Positions 34,133-43,679 of a DNA stretch of 64,000 nt are shown here, one piece after another. The first letter of the stretch is position 1; each line of letters begins with the position of its first letter. Under the pieces are notes generated by a model. That model did not search any database and was not told where the DNA came from. It worked only from the letters and a program-made list of their open reading frames with translations. A program made the translations under genes and the position numbers. Source of the DNA: Lolium rigidum (taxonomy: Eukaryota > Streptophyta > Magnoliopsida > Poales > Poaceae); contig NC_061509.1 of assembly GCF_022539505.1 (NCBI RefSeq), forward strand, positions 35,220,334 through 35,284,333, read 5' to 3'.

Positions 34133-35058
34133 AAAAAGAAACACTGAGAGATAAATGGTTAAATTATATCTTCTGTTAAAATTAAAATTTTCCAGTTGCT
34201 AGTGGGGCTACATGTTAAGTTGTGGTGCCACCGGTGGGTGCCTAACCTGGCTCCCTCCCGCAGCTCTCAATTAGTCTTCATGTTCCCAGATAACGCAACA
34301 AGACACTGAATATGCTCACCGTTTCAGTAAAACTAGCAGCTGCAAACCACCATACATCCATGTATTTCGGAGCTGCAGACTGGAAATTAAAGGAGTAGAG
34401 AATACCACCATATCTGTTTTGCCTCAATGGTGTGCTAGTGCTCATGCATATGGTGTGCTAGTGCTCATGCATAAAAAATGCATACCAATTTTTATTCGAG
34501 AAGAACCTGCGTCAGTGCACTGCTCCACCATGTACGCAACCTCCATCTTGCTCTAACATAGCATACCAGCACCCGCTCTAACATAACATACCAGCACCCG
34601 CACCATAGAAAATTGAAGGGTATCGATATGCAAGAATTGACTCAGACCACTTTAACTGACAAATATTTCTTTTGATGCCCATGTTGTCGAGACCAACATC
34701 TTCTTTTCCACTTTTATCCATCTGCAGCTCTTGAAAATACACACAGGGACTGCCACTTCTAGCGAGCTGCAGTTCAAGCTTTACCACTGGATGGAAACTG
34801 GATGAAAAAACACTTAGAAACAGGTGCAAAGTTTCACAACTGGATGAAAAATTACTTAAAAACTGGTGCTAGTATTATAGCTTAATAATCACTACATTCA
34901 CGAATCGACTGAATGAGTAGTATTGGTACCCTCGTCGGGCTTTTGATCAAGGAAAAGCTACAAGTTAGACGCCTTGAGTCATGATTCAAGCATGGGTATG
35001 CAGAACATTCTATACGTTAGGATGCGTGGTTATTTAGTATGATCAAAATCATGACATT
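34133..35058. other. Non-coding region left of CACTA-1, with small tandem repeats
   Basis: No convincing ORF. Two perfect or near-perfect tandem duplications are seen: a 23-bp unit at 34427-34472 and a 25-bp unit at 34550-34599. An imperfect duplication around actggatgaaaa lies at 34790-34870. The last 40 bp include a sequence repeated on the other side of CACTA-1. Confidence 0.65.
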
Positions 35059-35270
35059 CACTAGTGGAAAACGGGGCAATAGGCCCGGTCCATTTGGGCC
35101 TTTAGACCCGGTTCTTGAACCGGGACCAACAAGGCGGGACTAAAGGGGGTACCCTTTAGTCCCGGTTCAAAGATAAACCGGGCCTAAAGGCCTCAACACG
35201 TGGTGCGACCAGGGAGCTCGCGCTGGAAGGGCTTTGGTCCCGGTTCGTGGTACGAACCGGGCCTATGTTC
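35059..35270. repeat. CACTA-1 left terminal and subterminal repeats
   Basis: After the CACTA end come several inverted pairs such as tttagtcccggttc with aaccgggcctaaagg. In En/Spm elements the subterminal repeats bind the regulatory transposase protein. Confidence 0.85.
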
Positions 35271-35380
35271 CTCTGCCGCGGCAGAGAATTGCTATTTCTC
35301 TGCCGCGGCACAGATTTGGGCTGTACCAGCGTTTCTCTGCCGCGGCAGAGAAACAGTCTGTTTCCCTTGCCGCGGCAGAG
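35271..35380. repeat. Four palindromes with a ccgcgg core in the CACTA-1 left arm
   Basis: ctctgccgcggcagag is a perfect 16-bp palindrome at 35271-35286. Near copies sit at 35298-35311, 35334-35351 and 35366-35380, about 30 bp apart. They are different from the usual subterminal motif and immediately follow it. Confidence 0.75.
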
Positions 35381-35500
35381 TTTCAGCAATGCATATATAT
35401 ATCATTCAAGAAACCACAAAAAATCGTCATGAATATATATAGACATCGTCAACAGTACACGACATAGTCAACACAGTACACGTAATGCATGCATATTTAC

Positions 35501-36500
35501 AATACAACTTTTCCTGAACGAATATCGTCCGACGTCACGATCTTCCGATAGTGCTCTCCACCTGGGGTAAGGACCTCGGTAATAAAGAATCCCGCGATTT
35601 CCTCTTGAATTGCTTTTATTTGATCCGCTGTTATGAGAGTGTCCCGCAGGCGTGTCATCTATATTTAAAAAAGGAGATCAATATATGAATGGAACTCAAT
35701 ACAATAGATGGTACTAATTAAGATTAATTGTGAAAATTTGTTATCGTACACGAGTGTGGTGTATTTGGGCATCCCCACCCTTGGGACAGGACATGTCACG
35801 CATGAAGGTGCGGACGTAGTATCCACATAAGTTATTCCCTTTTTCCTGCCTCATACACTTTACGAAAAAATAGTTCGATCAAACTAATAATCAAGCATCG
35901 TATTGAAAGTAAATATCATATATAAAGTTTCACGGACATAGCTATATATATAGTACTACTTACAGGGTAATCTCTAAATGTAAGCTCCGGTTTCCATTCA
36001 CCCGGAACAGTATTGATGAACCGTTTCCAAGCCCTGCCCGGCAAAAAATAATGAGTAAATGAGTAATTGATTAGTTGATGATATCTTCGAATTAGAGCAG
36101 ATGAAGATGCCAATACGAAATTGATTGAAACTACCTCTGGAGGATGGCAGCCATGTCCGCCCATTCCGCATATTCTTTACGTTTCGAGTCCATGACGTTT
36201 ACGACTCCAAGGTGAAGATCAATGATTAGGAGAATAAAATGGAAACTGCACAAGCATAGCTCAATGATTACGAGAATAAAGTGGAAGGTGCACAAGCATA
36301 ATGTATGTTATATATAACACTCACTTGAAGTTGTAGGGAAAGAATATATCCTCTTTGTCTCGCTTGCTTCTCTAAAAACATTACGATGTTGTCCTCTGTG
36401 TCCTTGGCGAAGTCTCGAACCGTAACTTCATGAACTGTGTTTGGGTCTATGAACCCCAGCGGTAGGAGCTTGCCTCTTTTGTATTCCAGCTTCTTCATTC
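35501..36500 (-). pseudogene. CACTA-1 second gene, Ulp1-like C48 protease exons
   Basis: Five small exons with GT-AG borders are readable: about 36499-36322, 36247-36134, 36035-35966, 35860-35750 and 35659-35501. They carry FHFILLIIDLH (catalytic His), VVNVMDSK (catalytic Asp), the QEKGNNLCGYYV motif (Gln and catalytic Cys) and an end VTSDDIRSGKVVL. This is the His-Asp-Cys layout of Ulp1/SENP cysteine proteases, which cut SUMO-type modifiers. A 2-bp loss near 36340 breaks the first exon's frame. The exons follow the En/Spm-type part of the same gene on the same strand. Confidence 0.75.
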
Positions 36501-36596
36501 TGCATAATTAAATGTATAGCGTACACAAAGAATATAATGAGGATAATTGTTAGTGCAAATGAATGAGCTACAAACTTAATTACACAAATAAATCAC

Positions 36597-39237
36597 TTAC
36601 AGGCAGTAGCAACTGATGACAGCTTTGTCGAGGGCGTCTTGATTGAATAACTGAAACAGTTCTTCTACGTCAATGTTTATCTCGTCTTCCCCCCGGAAGT
36701 AATGCTCATCTCTAAGATACAACGTGAGGTAGCGATCACCTCTTCGACAGGCTTTCTGGTACCAGTCATGCAACCTTCGCATCTGAGTCCCTAGACGCGC
36801 GAGCTCGCCAGGTTTGACGAGATCAGATCCGTATCTATACTTGTTTACCATTTGAGCCGTCGGATAGTAATCTTCGTACTCAACTGATGCTCCCTGAGCT
36901 CTAGCCGCCCGTTCGATCATCGATGCCGTCTCCGGATCATGATATGGCTCCACGATGAAGTGGGGTGCGGCTCTGAATGTCCTGCTGTCCAAGCCGGGCG
37001 ACTTTTTTGCTTCTTTCATCGCTTTAGAGGACTGTCCAAGAGAGCGGTCATAATCAGCTCTCAGCTCAGGTCTCTTCATTCTCGTCTCGGCAAAGTGCTT
37101 CACTCGTCCGCGGTGGAATAAACATCTTCTTCGGCGCAGTTGCAAGAAACGCCTTTTGCTCTTCGGTCTGCTCATGTGGCAACAACTGCGGAGTCCGTTC
37201 CCTCATTGGAGTTGATGATCTCTTCGGAGGCTGTAGGAGGTGCCGCGGACCGCTTCCTCTTTTGCTTAGGTGGAAGCGGCGGAGTCTCTTGACGAGGAGG
37301 AGGAGGCGGCGGAGTATTTTCACGCGGAGGAGACTGGTCATGGATAGGGGAATCATCATCGCGCAGAGGAGAATCATCACGCGGAGGAGACTGAGGTGGC
37401 GGAGGAGGCGGAGGTGGCCTGCTTGTTGGCTTCTCACCCGGAAACACAATGTTCTCCTTCCGCCATTGCACGGTGGTTCTACGGGCTTCTCCCGAGTTCT
37501 TTGATTTCCCCATCTTCACCTGCAGGGTGCTCAAGCACCAACCCCTCATACTCTCTCAACACTTCATCCACCATCACAACAAGCAAAGTCGTCTTGGACC
37601 GGACGGCAATGGTAAGACCTTGTAGGTAAGAGGATGCCGACCGCCGCCTTGAAGGATAGGTTGAAAACTTTAACATGCAGCTCACAAGGACGGCTCTCGG
37701 TGAGATCATCCACGGGGGTAGCGAGGAGGCTCGACCACCTGGTCATCATCATCATCATTATCCACCTGTCGAGAGGAAGCCACGGCTGCTTTTCCGGTGT
37801 GGTTGAGATTGCGGCGGGGCGATGGCATTGAGCGAGTGCGGGATCTACAGCCTGCCCCCGAGCCATCCGAGATGTAAGTACTTGGGTTACCATGGTTAAT
37901 TGGGCTTGCATGGTGCTCATACCCTCCTCTAAGTTAGCCGGGCGGTCTATTTCCCTTGCCTTCCTCCTCTCATGGCTTTTATCGGGAAATCTCTTCCTTT
38001 CGCAGGAAAGCCATACTTCCACGGAACGGAGCCTCGCCGTGCCTCGTGTTCGTCCGCCGTGTTCTTTGTTCCCAAGGGCGCGTGTCAGCTCATCGTTCTC
38101 TCTTTCGGGCTGGAACAACCCCGCCTCCACGTCCCTATGTGCCTTTTCCGGGGCATCAATGGGAACCTTCGGATGAGCTTTCTTATAGATGCACTTCCCT
38201 GTTTCTCGGATCCAACGTTCCCCCAATCCCGTAGAACCACTCCTTGCACCGTTCGATCCAACCGTGTGTCCCTAATCTGATCCCTTTATCGGTCGGTTCC
38301 GCCTCAGCTGCCTCCCACTTAGGACGGTTAGCCCCGTATCCACCTGGACCCGGAATTTGGTGATATAGCTTCAACGCAGCATTTGCCTTATTTATTTCCG
38401 ACCTTCTCAAAAATTCTTCTGACTCCGTGCTGTACTTCACGAATTCGTCCCAGTGACTTTTTACCTTCTCACTGTCCGGAGTCTTCTTTAACTTGATAAG
38501 GCGGCGCAATCTTTTCTTGTGGCTCTTGAATAGTTCGGCCATCTTCTTCTTGCCAAACTCGCGGAGGGCCTGCTCCATCTTGGCCTTCTCGGCGTCACCC
38601 CCTCTTCGGGTACTATGTTGAAATGTGCCATGAGCTTGTTCATAATGCTGTTTTTGGCTACATCATCGATATAAAGACCTTGAGCTTCTTCCTCTGCAGA
38701 CAGCACTAGTCCCTTCGGCTTGTGCCATTCTCGAACGGTGATCGGGACGTGGTCCCTAACAAGCACTCCGCATTGAGCTATAAATGCCTTTGCACCTTTC
38801 TCTGGAGCAATCGGTTTACCATCATTCTCGATGTGGGTGATGTCGTTCCTAACACCGTCATCCAACTTTTTGGCCGGGCCTCGCTTCCTCGACTTTACAG
38901 AAGAAGTGCTCGATCCGGAGGGCTAAAAAGAAATAGTTCATAGTCGGTACAATTTCATTAGTTAATGCATCTAGTCGATCAACAAGCGGCTTAATTAATT
39001 TATATACCTCGGTGATAACTACAGTTCGGGAGCCATTATGATGATCTTGTTCCTCACCGGCGCCACTAGGATCTTCTTCCTCAATATCCTCCGCTCCCTC
39101 ACCGGAGGCATTCAAATAAGTTGCGGTGACATCGTCACCGCCATCATCCGGAATAACGTCGTCGTCGCGATCATCCAGAGTACCGTTTGCTATGAGTTCC
39201 TCCATGAAATTTTCTTGAATTTCATCTCTCTCCATGC
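36597..39237 (-). pseudogene. CACTA-1 second gene, Ptta/En-Spm transposase part
   Basis: Read right to left: an acidic N-terminus (MERDEIQENFMEEL, DDDVIPDDGGDD), then PEKGAKAFIAQCGVLVRDH, then the plant En/Spm transposase domain with RRSEINKANAALK, PGGYGANRPKWE and WFYGIGGTLDPR, then NDELTRALGNKEHGGRTRG, a Pro-rich linker (37440-37290) and ELFQLFNQDALDKAVIS before the Ulp1 exons. Frames change near 38590, 38190, 37660 and 37180, so no intact protein is encoded. The first part plausibly binds element DNA, as in TNPA-like proteins; that role is inferred. Confidence 0.78.
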
Positions 39238-39449
39238 TTTCTACAACGACCTGCAAGCTATACATAGGAACCATCATATGATCAAATTAAGGATAATGCG
39301 AGAAAACTGAAAATGGAGTTACATATGTGTAGTTCTTAACTAAGGATCGATAATATAGTGCTGAAAGCGGATACTGCAGATTACATGCATACATAGATCG
39401 GGTTCATGTTTATTTAACCCTAATACATATCAATCACTACTACAACCAC

Positions 39450-39878
39450 TCAACCGCGCGGACCGGGTCCTAGAGGGCGCCGACCGGGTCCCGAGCCGCG
39501 CCGGGTGTGCCCCCAAAGCCACGGAACAACAACGGGAGCATAGCTAACATGAGATCCCCGCATAACGCTCCATCCGGTCCTATACATGTTGTCTAACGCG
39601 TACATGTAACGGCGAACGTGCTGGTCCTCCGCTTCAATGCGCCGAGCTACCTCCTCCGGCGGGGCCGGCTCCCTCTGAAACGACCGTGGCCCATAAGACC
39701 TCCACCAAAGAATATCCGGGTCGACAACGGGACCCGGATTCCGCACCAAGGTGCGCGACCCGGAAGCTAAGACCTCCCAGTGCCACCCCGGCGGAGCCCA
39801 GTCCCGGACCTCCCCCATCTGCTCCATCTCCTCGGTGAGAGTCGGACCACGGCCCGCCGGCTGTCGCTGTCGCGGCAT
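39450..39878 (-). CDS. Small intact ORF of unknown function inside CACTA-1
   Basis: 142 codons from ATG to TGA, starting MPRQRQPAGRGPTLTEEMEQ. It is Pro-, Arg- and Trp-rich, with WAPPGWHWEVLASGSRTLVR, a middle segment ARRIEAEDQHVRRYMYALD and a Gly/Pro/Arg-rich tail. I do not recognise a domain. It lies between the second gene and the internal array at 40989-41150, and an AT-rich stretch precedes it. Unlike its neighbours it has no frameshift. It could be a 5' or accessory gene of the transposon. I saw no copy in CACTA-2. Confidence 0.55.
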   Translation of the reverse strand: MPRQRQPAGRGPTLTEEMEQMGEVRDWAPPGWHWEVLASGSRTLVRNPGPVVDPDILWWRSYGPRSFQREPAPPEEVARRIEAEDQHVRRYMYALDNMYRTGWSVMRGSHVSYAPVVVPWLWGHTRRGSGPGRRPLGPGPRG

Positions 39879-39879
39879 C

Positions 39880-40560
39880 GTAGCTACGAAAACAAATCAT
39901 ATATGTATACTAATATAAATAAAAAACATGATATTGTGCTAAATAAAAAACTTCACTACTTTTGTACTAACGCCGCGTTCCACGACCCTGTTTTGGGGGC
40001 GTCGGCAGGGGCGCCGGCGATGACCGGCACCGCCACGGACTCGGCGCTCCTCCTCGCTCGCTCTTTCTCTATTTCGCGACCCTAAGTCTATGTCGCGGCG
40101 GCACCGCTACGGACTCGGCACCGCCACGGTCTAAGTCGTCGGCGCGCGCGGGGGGCGGCGCCGACACAAATGAATCTATTTTCTAACTTTTCTAACTTTT
40201 TCCTAACTAATTTTACTAACTTTTTTCTAACTAATTTTACTAACACTAACTAACTAATTTTCTAACTTTTCTCTAACTAATTTTACTAACACTAATTTTA
40301 CTAACACTAATTTTACTAACACTAACTAACTAATTTTCTAACTTTTCTCTAACTAATTTTACTAACAAACTAATTAACTACACTAATTTTTCTAACACAC
40401 TAACTACACTATTTTTTTTTCACTAAATTTTACTAACAAACTAACTACACTAATTTTTCTAACACACTAACTACACTATTTTTTTTTCACTAAATTTTAC
40501 TAACAAACTAACTACACTAATTTTTCTAACAAACTAACTACACTATAATCTAACAAATGA
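39880..40560. repeat. AT-rich low-complexity region in CACTA-1
   Basis: From about 40180 there are dozens of ctaactaattttactaac-like units, ending in a poly-A run at 40560-40578. It sits between the GC-rich leader and the small ORF, so it could be intronic. Confidence 0.7.
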
Positions 40561-40980
40561 AAAAAAAAAAAAAAAAAAGGGGATGTGGCCGGGGGGCCGG
40601 GCTCACCTTTGCCGAGGAGGAGGCGCGCGGTGGCGGCCGGCGGAGGGGAGGCGGGCGGCGCGGCGTGGAGGAGGCGGACGGCGGCGGCGGTGGAGAGGAG
40701 GCGGACGGCGGCGGCGCGGCGGGCGGCGGTGGAGAGGAGGCGGACGGCGGCGGCGCGGCGCGGCGCGGCGGGCGCGGGCGCGGCGTGGAGGAGACGGAGG
40801 CGGCGGCGGCGCGGCGTGGAGGAGGCGGACGGCGGCGCGGTGGCGGCCGGCGGAGAGGAGGCGGACGGCGGCGGCGCGGTGCACGGCGAGCGGCGGCGGC
40901 GCGGCACGGCGGCAGCCTCGGCGGCGTCGCTTGCCTTCGTCTCCGCGGGATTGATCTCCGCGGAGACGAAGGGGCGACGC
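40560..40980. repeat. GC-rich ggc-triplet region in CACTA-1
   Basis: Almost pure ggcggcgg-type repeats with long overlapping frames on both strands. These frames are compositional and not believable as separate genes. If transcribed leftward from the TATA at 40979 this would be a leader. Confidence 0.7.
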
Positions 40981-40988
40981 TTATAGTG
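40979..40988 (-). promoter_or_regulatory. Leftward TATA box beside the internal array of CACTA-1
   Basis: The minus strand reads cactataagc, directly abutting the internal subterminal-type array (from 40990). CACTA-2 has a better match in the equivalent place (54358-54366). Confidence 0.5.
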
Positions 40989-41150
40989 CCCCCCCTTTGG
41001 ACCCGGTGCGTTTTACAAACCGGGCCCAAAGACCCCATTTGGACCCGGTTTGTAAAACAAACCGGGACTAAAGGTCTTTTTGCTGCGTTTTCGCTGCGCG
41101 CGCAAAAAGGCCTTTAGTCCCGGTTTGTAATACAAACCGGGTCCAAAGGA
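40989..41150. repeat. Internal array of subterminal-type repeats in CACTA-1
   Basis: Inverted pairs such as tttggacccggtttgtaaaac and caaaccgggactaaagg, matching the right-end repeats of the same element, lie near the middle of the transposon. Confidence 0.85.
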
Positions 41151-41184
41151 CAATTTTTTAAAAAATTTCATTCCCGCCTTATTT

Positions 41185-41940
41185 CAAATGAAAAAAAGCC
41201 ACCGCACCGCCACCGCCGGCCACCACCGTCACCACCGTGTAGTGGCCACTCGCCGCCACCGCCACCGCCTGCCCACCACCGCCACCGCCGTCTACCGGCC
41301 ACCGTCGGCACCGCCGTGTACCGCCCACCACCGCCACCGCCACCGCCTGGCCACCACCGTCACCGCCATGTACGGGCCACCGCCGTGTACTGCCCACCAC
41401 CGCCACCGCCACACGTGTCCCTTCCCCGTGCCACGTGTCGCCGCCGCTTCCACGTGCCTCGCCCGCCGCCACCGCCATGTACGGGCCACCGCCGTGTACG
41501 CCCACCACCGCCACCGCCGTGTACCGGCCACCGTCGGCACCGCCGTGTACTGCCCACCACCGCCACCGCCACCGCCGGCCACCACCGTCACCGCCGTGTA
41601 GTGGCCATCGTCGCCACCGCCTGCCCACCACCGCCACCGCCGTGTGCGGCCACCGTCGGCACCGCCGTGTACTGCCCACCACCGCCACCGCCACCGCCCG
41701 GCCACCACCGTCACCGCCATGTACGGGCCACCGCCGTGTACTGCCCACCACCGCCACCGCCACACGTGTCCCTTCCCCGTGCCACGTGTCGCCGCCGCTT
41801 CCACGTGCCTCGCCCCGCCGCCACCGCCGTGCGACGTGTAGATCCCGCTTCCACGTGCCACGCCCCGCCGCTTCCCCGCGCCACCTGTCGCCGCCGCTTC
41901 CACGTGCCACGCCCCGCCGCTTCCCCGCGCCACCCGTCGC
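41185..41940. repeat. caccgc-rich repeat block in CACTA-1 with a larger duplication
   Basis: The sequence is made of caccgcc units. A segment of about 120 bp at 41341-41463 recurs at 41692-41815. Long ORFs exist on both strands but consist only of His/Pro/Arg or Gly/Arg/Trp repeats and look like composition effects. Confidence 0.75.
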
Positions 41941-41961
41941 CAAACTTGCCGCGTCGCTGTG

Positions 41962-41968
41962 CTATAAA
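41962..41968 (+). promoter_or_regulatory. TATA box of the AP2-like ORF
   Basis: ctataaa lies 64 bp before the ATG at 42026, a sensible spacing for a plant promoter. Confidence 0.6.
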
Positions 41969-42025
41969 GCGCCGCGTGCGCGCGGAACCACACGTCGCCG
42001 TCGCCTCCGTTCATTCGTCGCCGGG

Positions 42026-42340
42026 ATGCCGCCGCGCCGTCGCGGCTCGTCCGGTTTCCGTGGCGTCCGAGCGCGGCCGAACGGTAGGTTCTACGCCGAG
42101 ATGCGTGCCGGTGGCTTCCGGCTCACCCTCGGCACGTACAACACCCCGGAGCTGGCGGCGCGCGCTTACGACGCGCCGACAACGACCCTCGGTGGGACGA
42201 CATTTGGACCGAGACAACCTCCGACGACGAGTAGATCGACTAGACTAGTTGTTTATCTATTTTATTGTATTTTCAATAAAGTCGTTGTGGCGTACGCCGA
42301 TGATGAGAAAAGTTTCCCGCCAGATTACATGTGGAATTAA
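42026..42340 (+). pseudogene. AP2/ERF-like gene in CACTA-1, internally deleted
   Basis: The ATG at 42026 opens MPPRRRGSSGFRGVRARPNG and continues through RFYAEMRAGGFRLTLGTYNT and PELAARAYDA. This has the order and key residues of an AP2/ERF DNA-binding domain (FRGVR, G.F.AE, LGTY.T.E.AARAYD). Just after AARAYDA the frame changes. In another frame the next bases read DPRWDDIWTETTSDDE followed by a stop at about 42233, which looks like the original acidic C-terminus. A central deletion therefore joined the domain to its tail out of frame. The gene has its own TATA box. It is probably a host gene captured by the transposon family. Confidence 0.7.
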
Positions 42341-42472
42341 AGTACAGAACTCAACTGAAAATTAATTAAGATACATGGCCGGATAGTACTCGTGCCTAGC
42401 CCTATAGTACTCGTGCCTAGCTCAACTGAAAATTAATTAAGATACATGGCCAGATTCGACTGTTCGAGTCAT
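42341..42472. repeat. Short tandem duplication downstream of the AP2-like gene
   Basis: The phrase ctcaactgaaaattaattaa and the following tacatggcc occur at about 42350 and again at about 42421; tagccctatagtactcg also recurs. No gene. Confidence 0.7.
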
Positions 42473-43002
42473 TCAGTCATACTCATGCCTAGCCCTATAG
42501 TACTCGCCACTGTAGTCGTCGTAGTCGCCGTCATCATCGTCGCTGGCATCGGGGTCGCGGTAGTCAAACCTCGGCGGGAGAGCACGCATGGGCTGGGACC
42601 GAGGGTAGCGCGAGGCGGGGGCCACGGTGGGCCATGACGCCCTGGAGAGTTCGGTCGCGCCACCACAGCCGACGGCCGGCCTCGTTGAAGTTCGAAGGAG
42701 GCGGGCCGCCCTCCTCGTGCTCGGCGAGCGCCCTCTCACGCCGATTGATGAAGAAGCTCTCCCAAGTCGGGCTGTAGTCGGGATGCCACTTGGGGATTCC
42801 TCCGCTGCTCTGGCGTGAGCTCGAAGTAGTAGTGGTTCGTGATGGCCATCTCGCGCGCCACACCTAGAGGGACAGGAGGGACCGGTACCCCTCCGACGCT
42901 CAGCAACCAGCCGGTAGGGACGCGGTAGCCCGGCGGGCAGGGGTAGTTCGACGCGCAAAGCGCCTCCACCTCCCGGAGGGTTAGAGATACGATGGAAGCC
43001 AT
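42473..43002 (-). pseudogene. Accessory gene of unknown function (CACTA-1 copy)
   Basis: The ATG at 43002 gives MASIVSLTLREVEALCASNY, then CPPGYRVPTGWLLSVGGVP, MAITNHYYFELTPEQR, and in shifted frames WESFFINRRERALAEHEEGG and an acidic end with DDDDGDYDDY and RARHEYD. Frameshifts fall near 42800 and 42600. A related gene lies at 55104 in CACTA-2, read from the opposite strand relative to the transposase. A TATA (minus strand ctatatatat) is at 43066-43078. No known domain is recognised. Confidence 0.65.
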
Positions 43003-43065
43003 GTGACCTGGTGATGAGGTTTGCAGATATGAGTCTAGATGTGATATGTAAATGGAGGCCAAGCC

Positions 43066-43078
43066 AACATATATATAG
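43066..43078 (-). promoter_or_regulatory. TATA box of the accessory gene in CACTA-1
   Basis: The minus strand reads actatatatatg, 64 or more bp upstream of the ATG at 43002. Confidence 0.5.
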
Positions 43079-43167
43079 TGAAAAAATGGCGGGAGGACGG
43101 AGGCGGGAAGCGAGTGGAAAGCGCGGGAAGAAAAATAGGCGGGAACGCAGGTGGCGCCAAAAACTCG

Positions 43168-43327
43168 TCGGTGGGATAAGGACGTGTGGGTAACCTTTAG
43201 TCCCGGCTGGTGGGTACAACCGGGACTAAAGATCCTTTTTTGTGTCATCTAACAAAGCTGTCGGTGGGATAAGGACGTGTGGGTAACCTTTAGTCCCGGC
43301 TGGTGGGTACAACCGGGACTAAAGATG
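43168..43327. repeat. Second internal subterminal-type array in CACTA-1 (duplicated unit)
   Basis: A unit of about 65 bp containing tttagtcccggctggtggg and caaccgggactaaagat is present twice (about 43168-43233 and 43260-43327). Each unit forms an inverted repeat and lies upstream of the accessory gene. Confidence 0.85.
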
Positions 43328-43679
43328 TCGGCGAGGATAAGAACGCATGGGTGGACGCACTTGCTCGATGAGATAAAGCATGTAGCGCACGACGCCCTGT
43401 CGAAGGAACAAGACAAAGTAGAAGAGGTGCCGTGCCTATAAAAGGAGCATCGATACGCCTTGCCAAGCCCACGAACGACTACATCTCATCTAACGAGTGT
43501 TGGGGAAAGGGTTGGGAAATCTCCCGTGGCGCATCTCCACTTTTAATATCTTACATACGAGTTACATGATTACACAAAAATAAATGGGAAATTGATTGCC
43601 ATGTTGAGATACTCATTTGTGCCATGAACATTCTTCAATTAACTTGATGATGGAGCATCTTCATCATTTAATTAATCTT
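43328..43679. other. Spacer in CACTA-1 between internal array and transposase end
   Basis: No gene. A plus-strand TATA-like cctataaaagg occurs at 43435-43445 with no clear ORF after it. Confidence 0.5.

Noticed and set aside
40550..41117. Overlapping Gly/Arg-rich and Pro/Arg-rich ORFs
   Set aside because: Pure ggc-triplet DNA is open in most frames; no start context, domain or conservation.
41316..42248. Long open frames on both strands through the caccgcc repeat block
   Set aside because: They exist in several frames at once and encode only repeated His/Pro/Arg or Gly/Arg/Trp; this is an effect of composition.
43435..43445. Plus-strand TATA-like site in CACTA-1
   Set aside because: No ORF follows within a useful distance and the transposase lies on the other strand.
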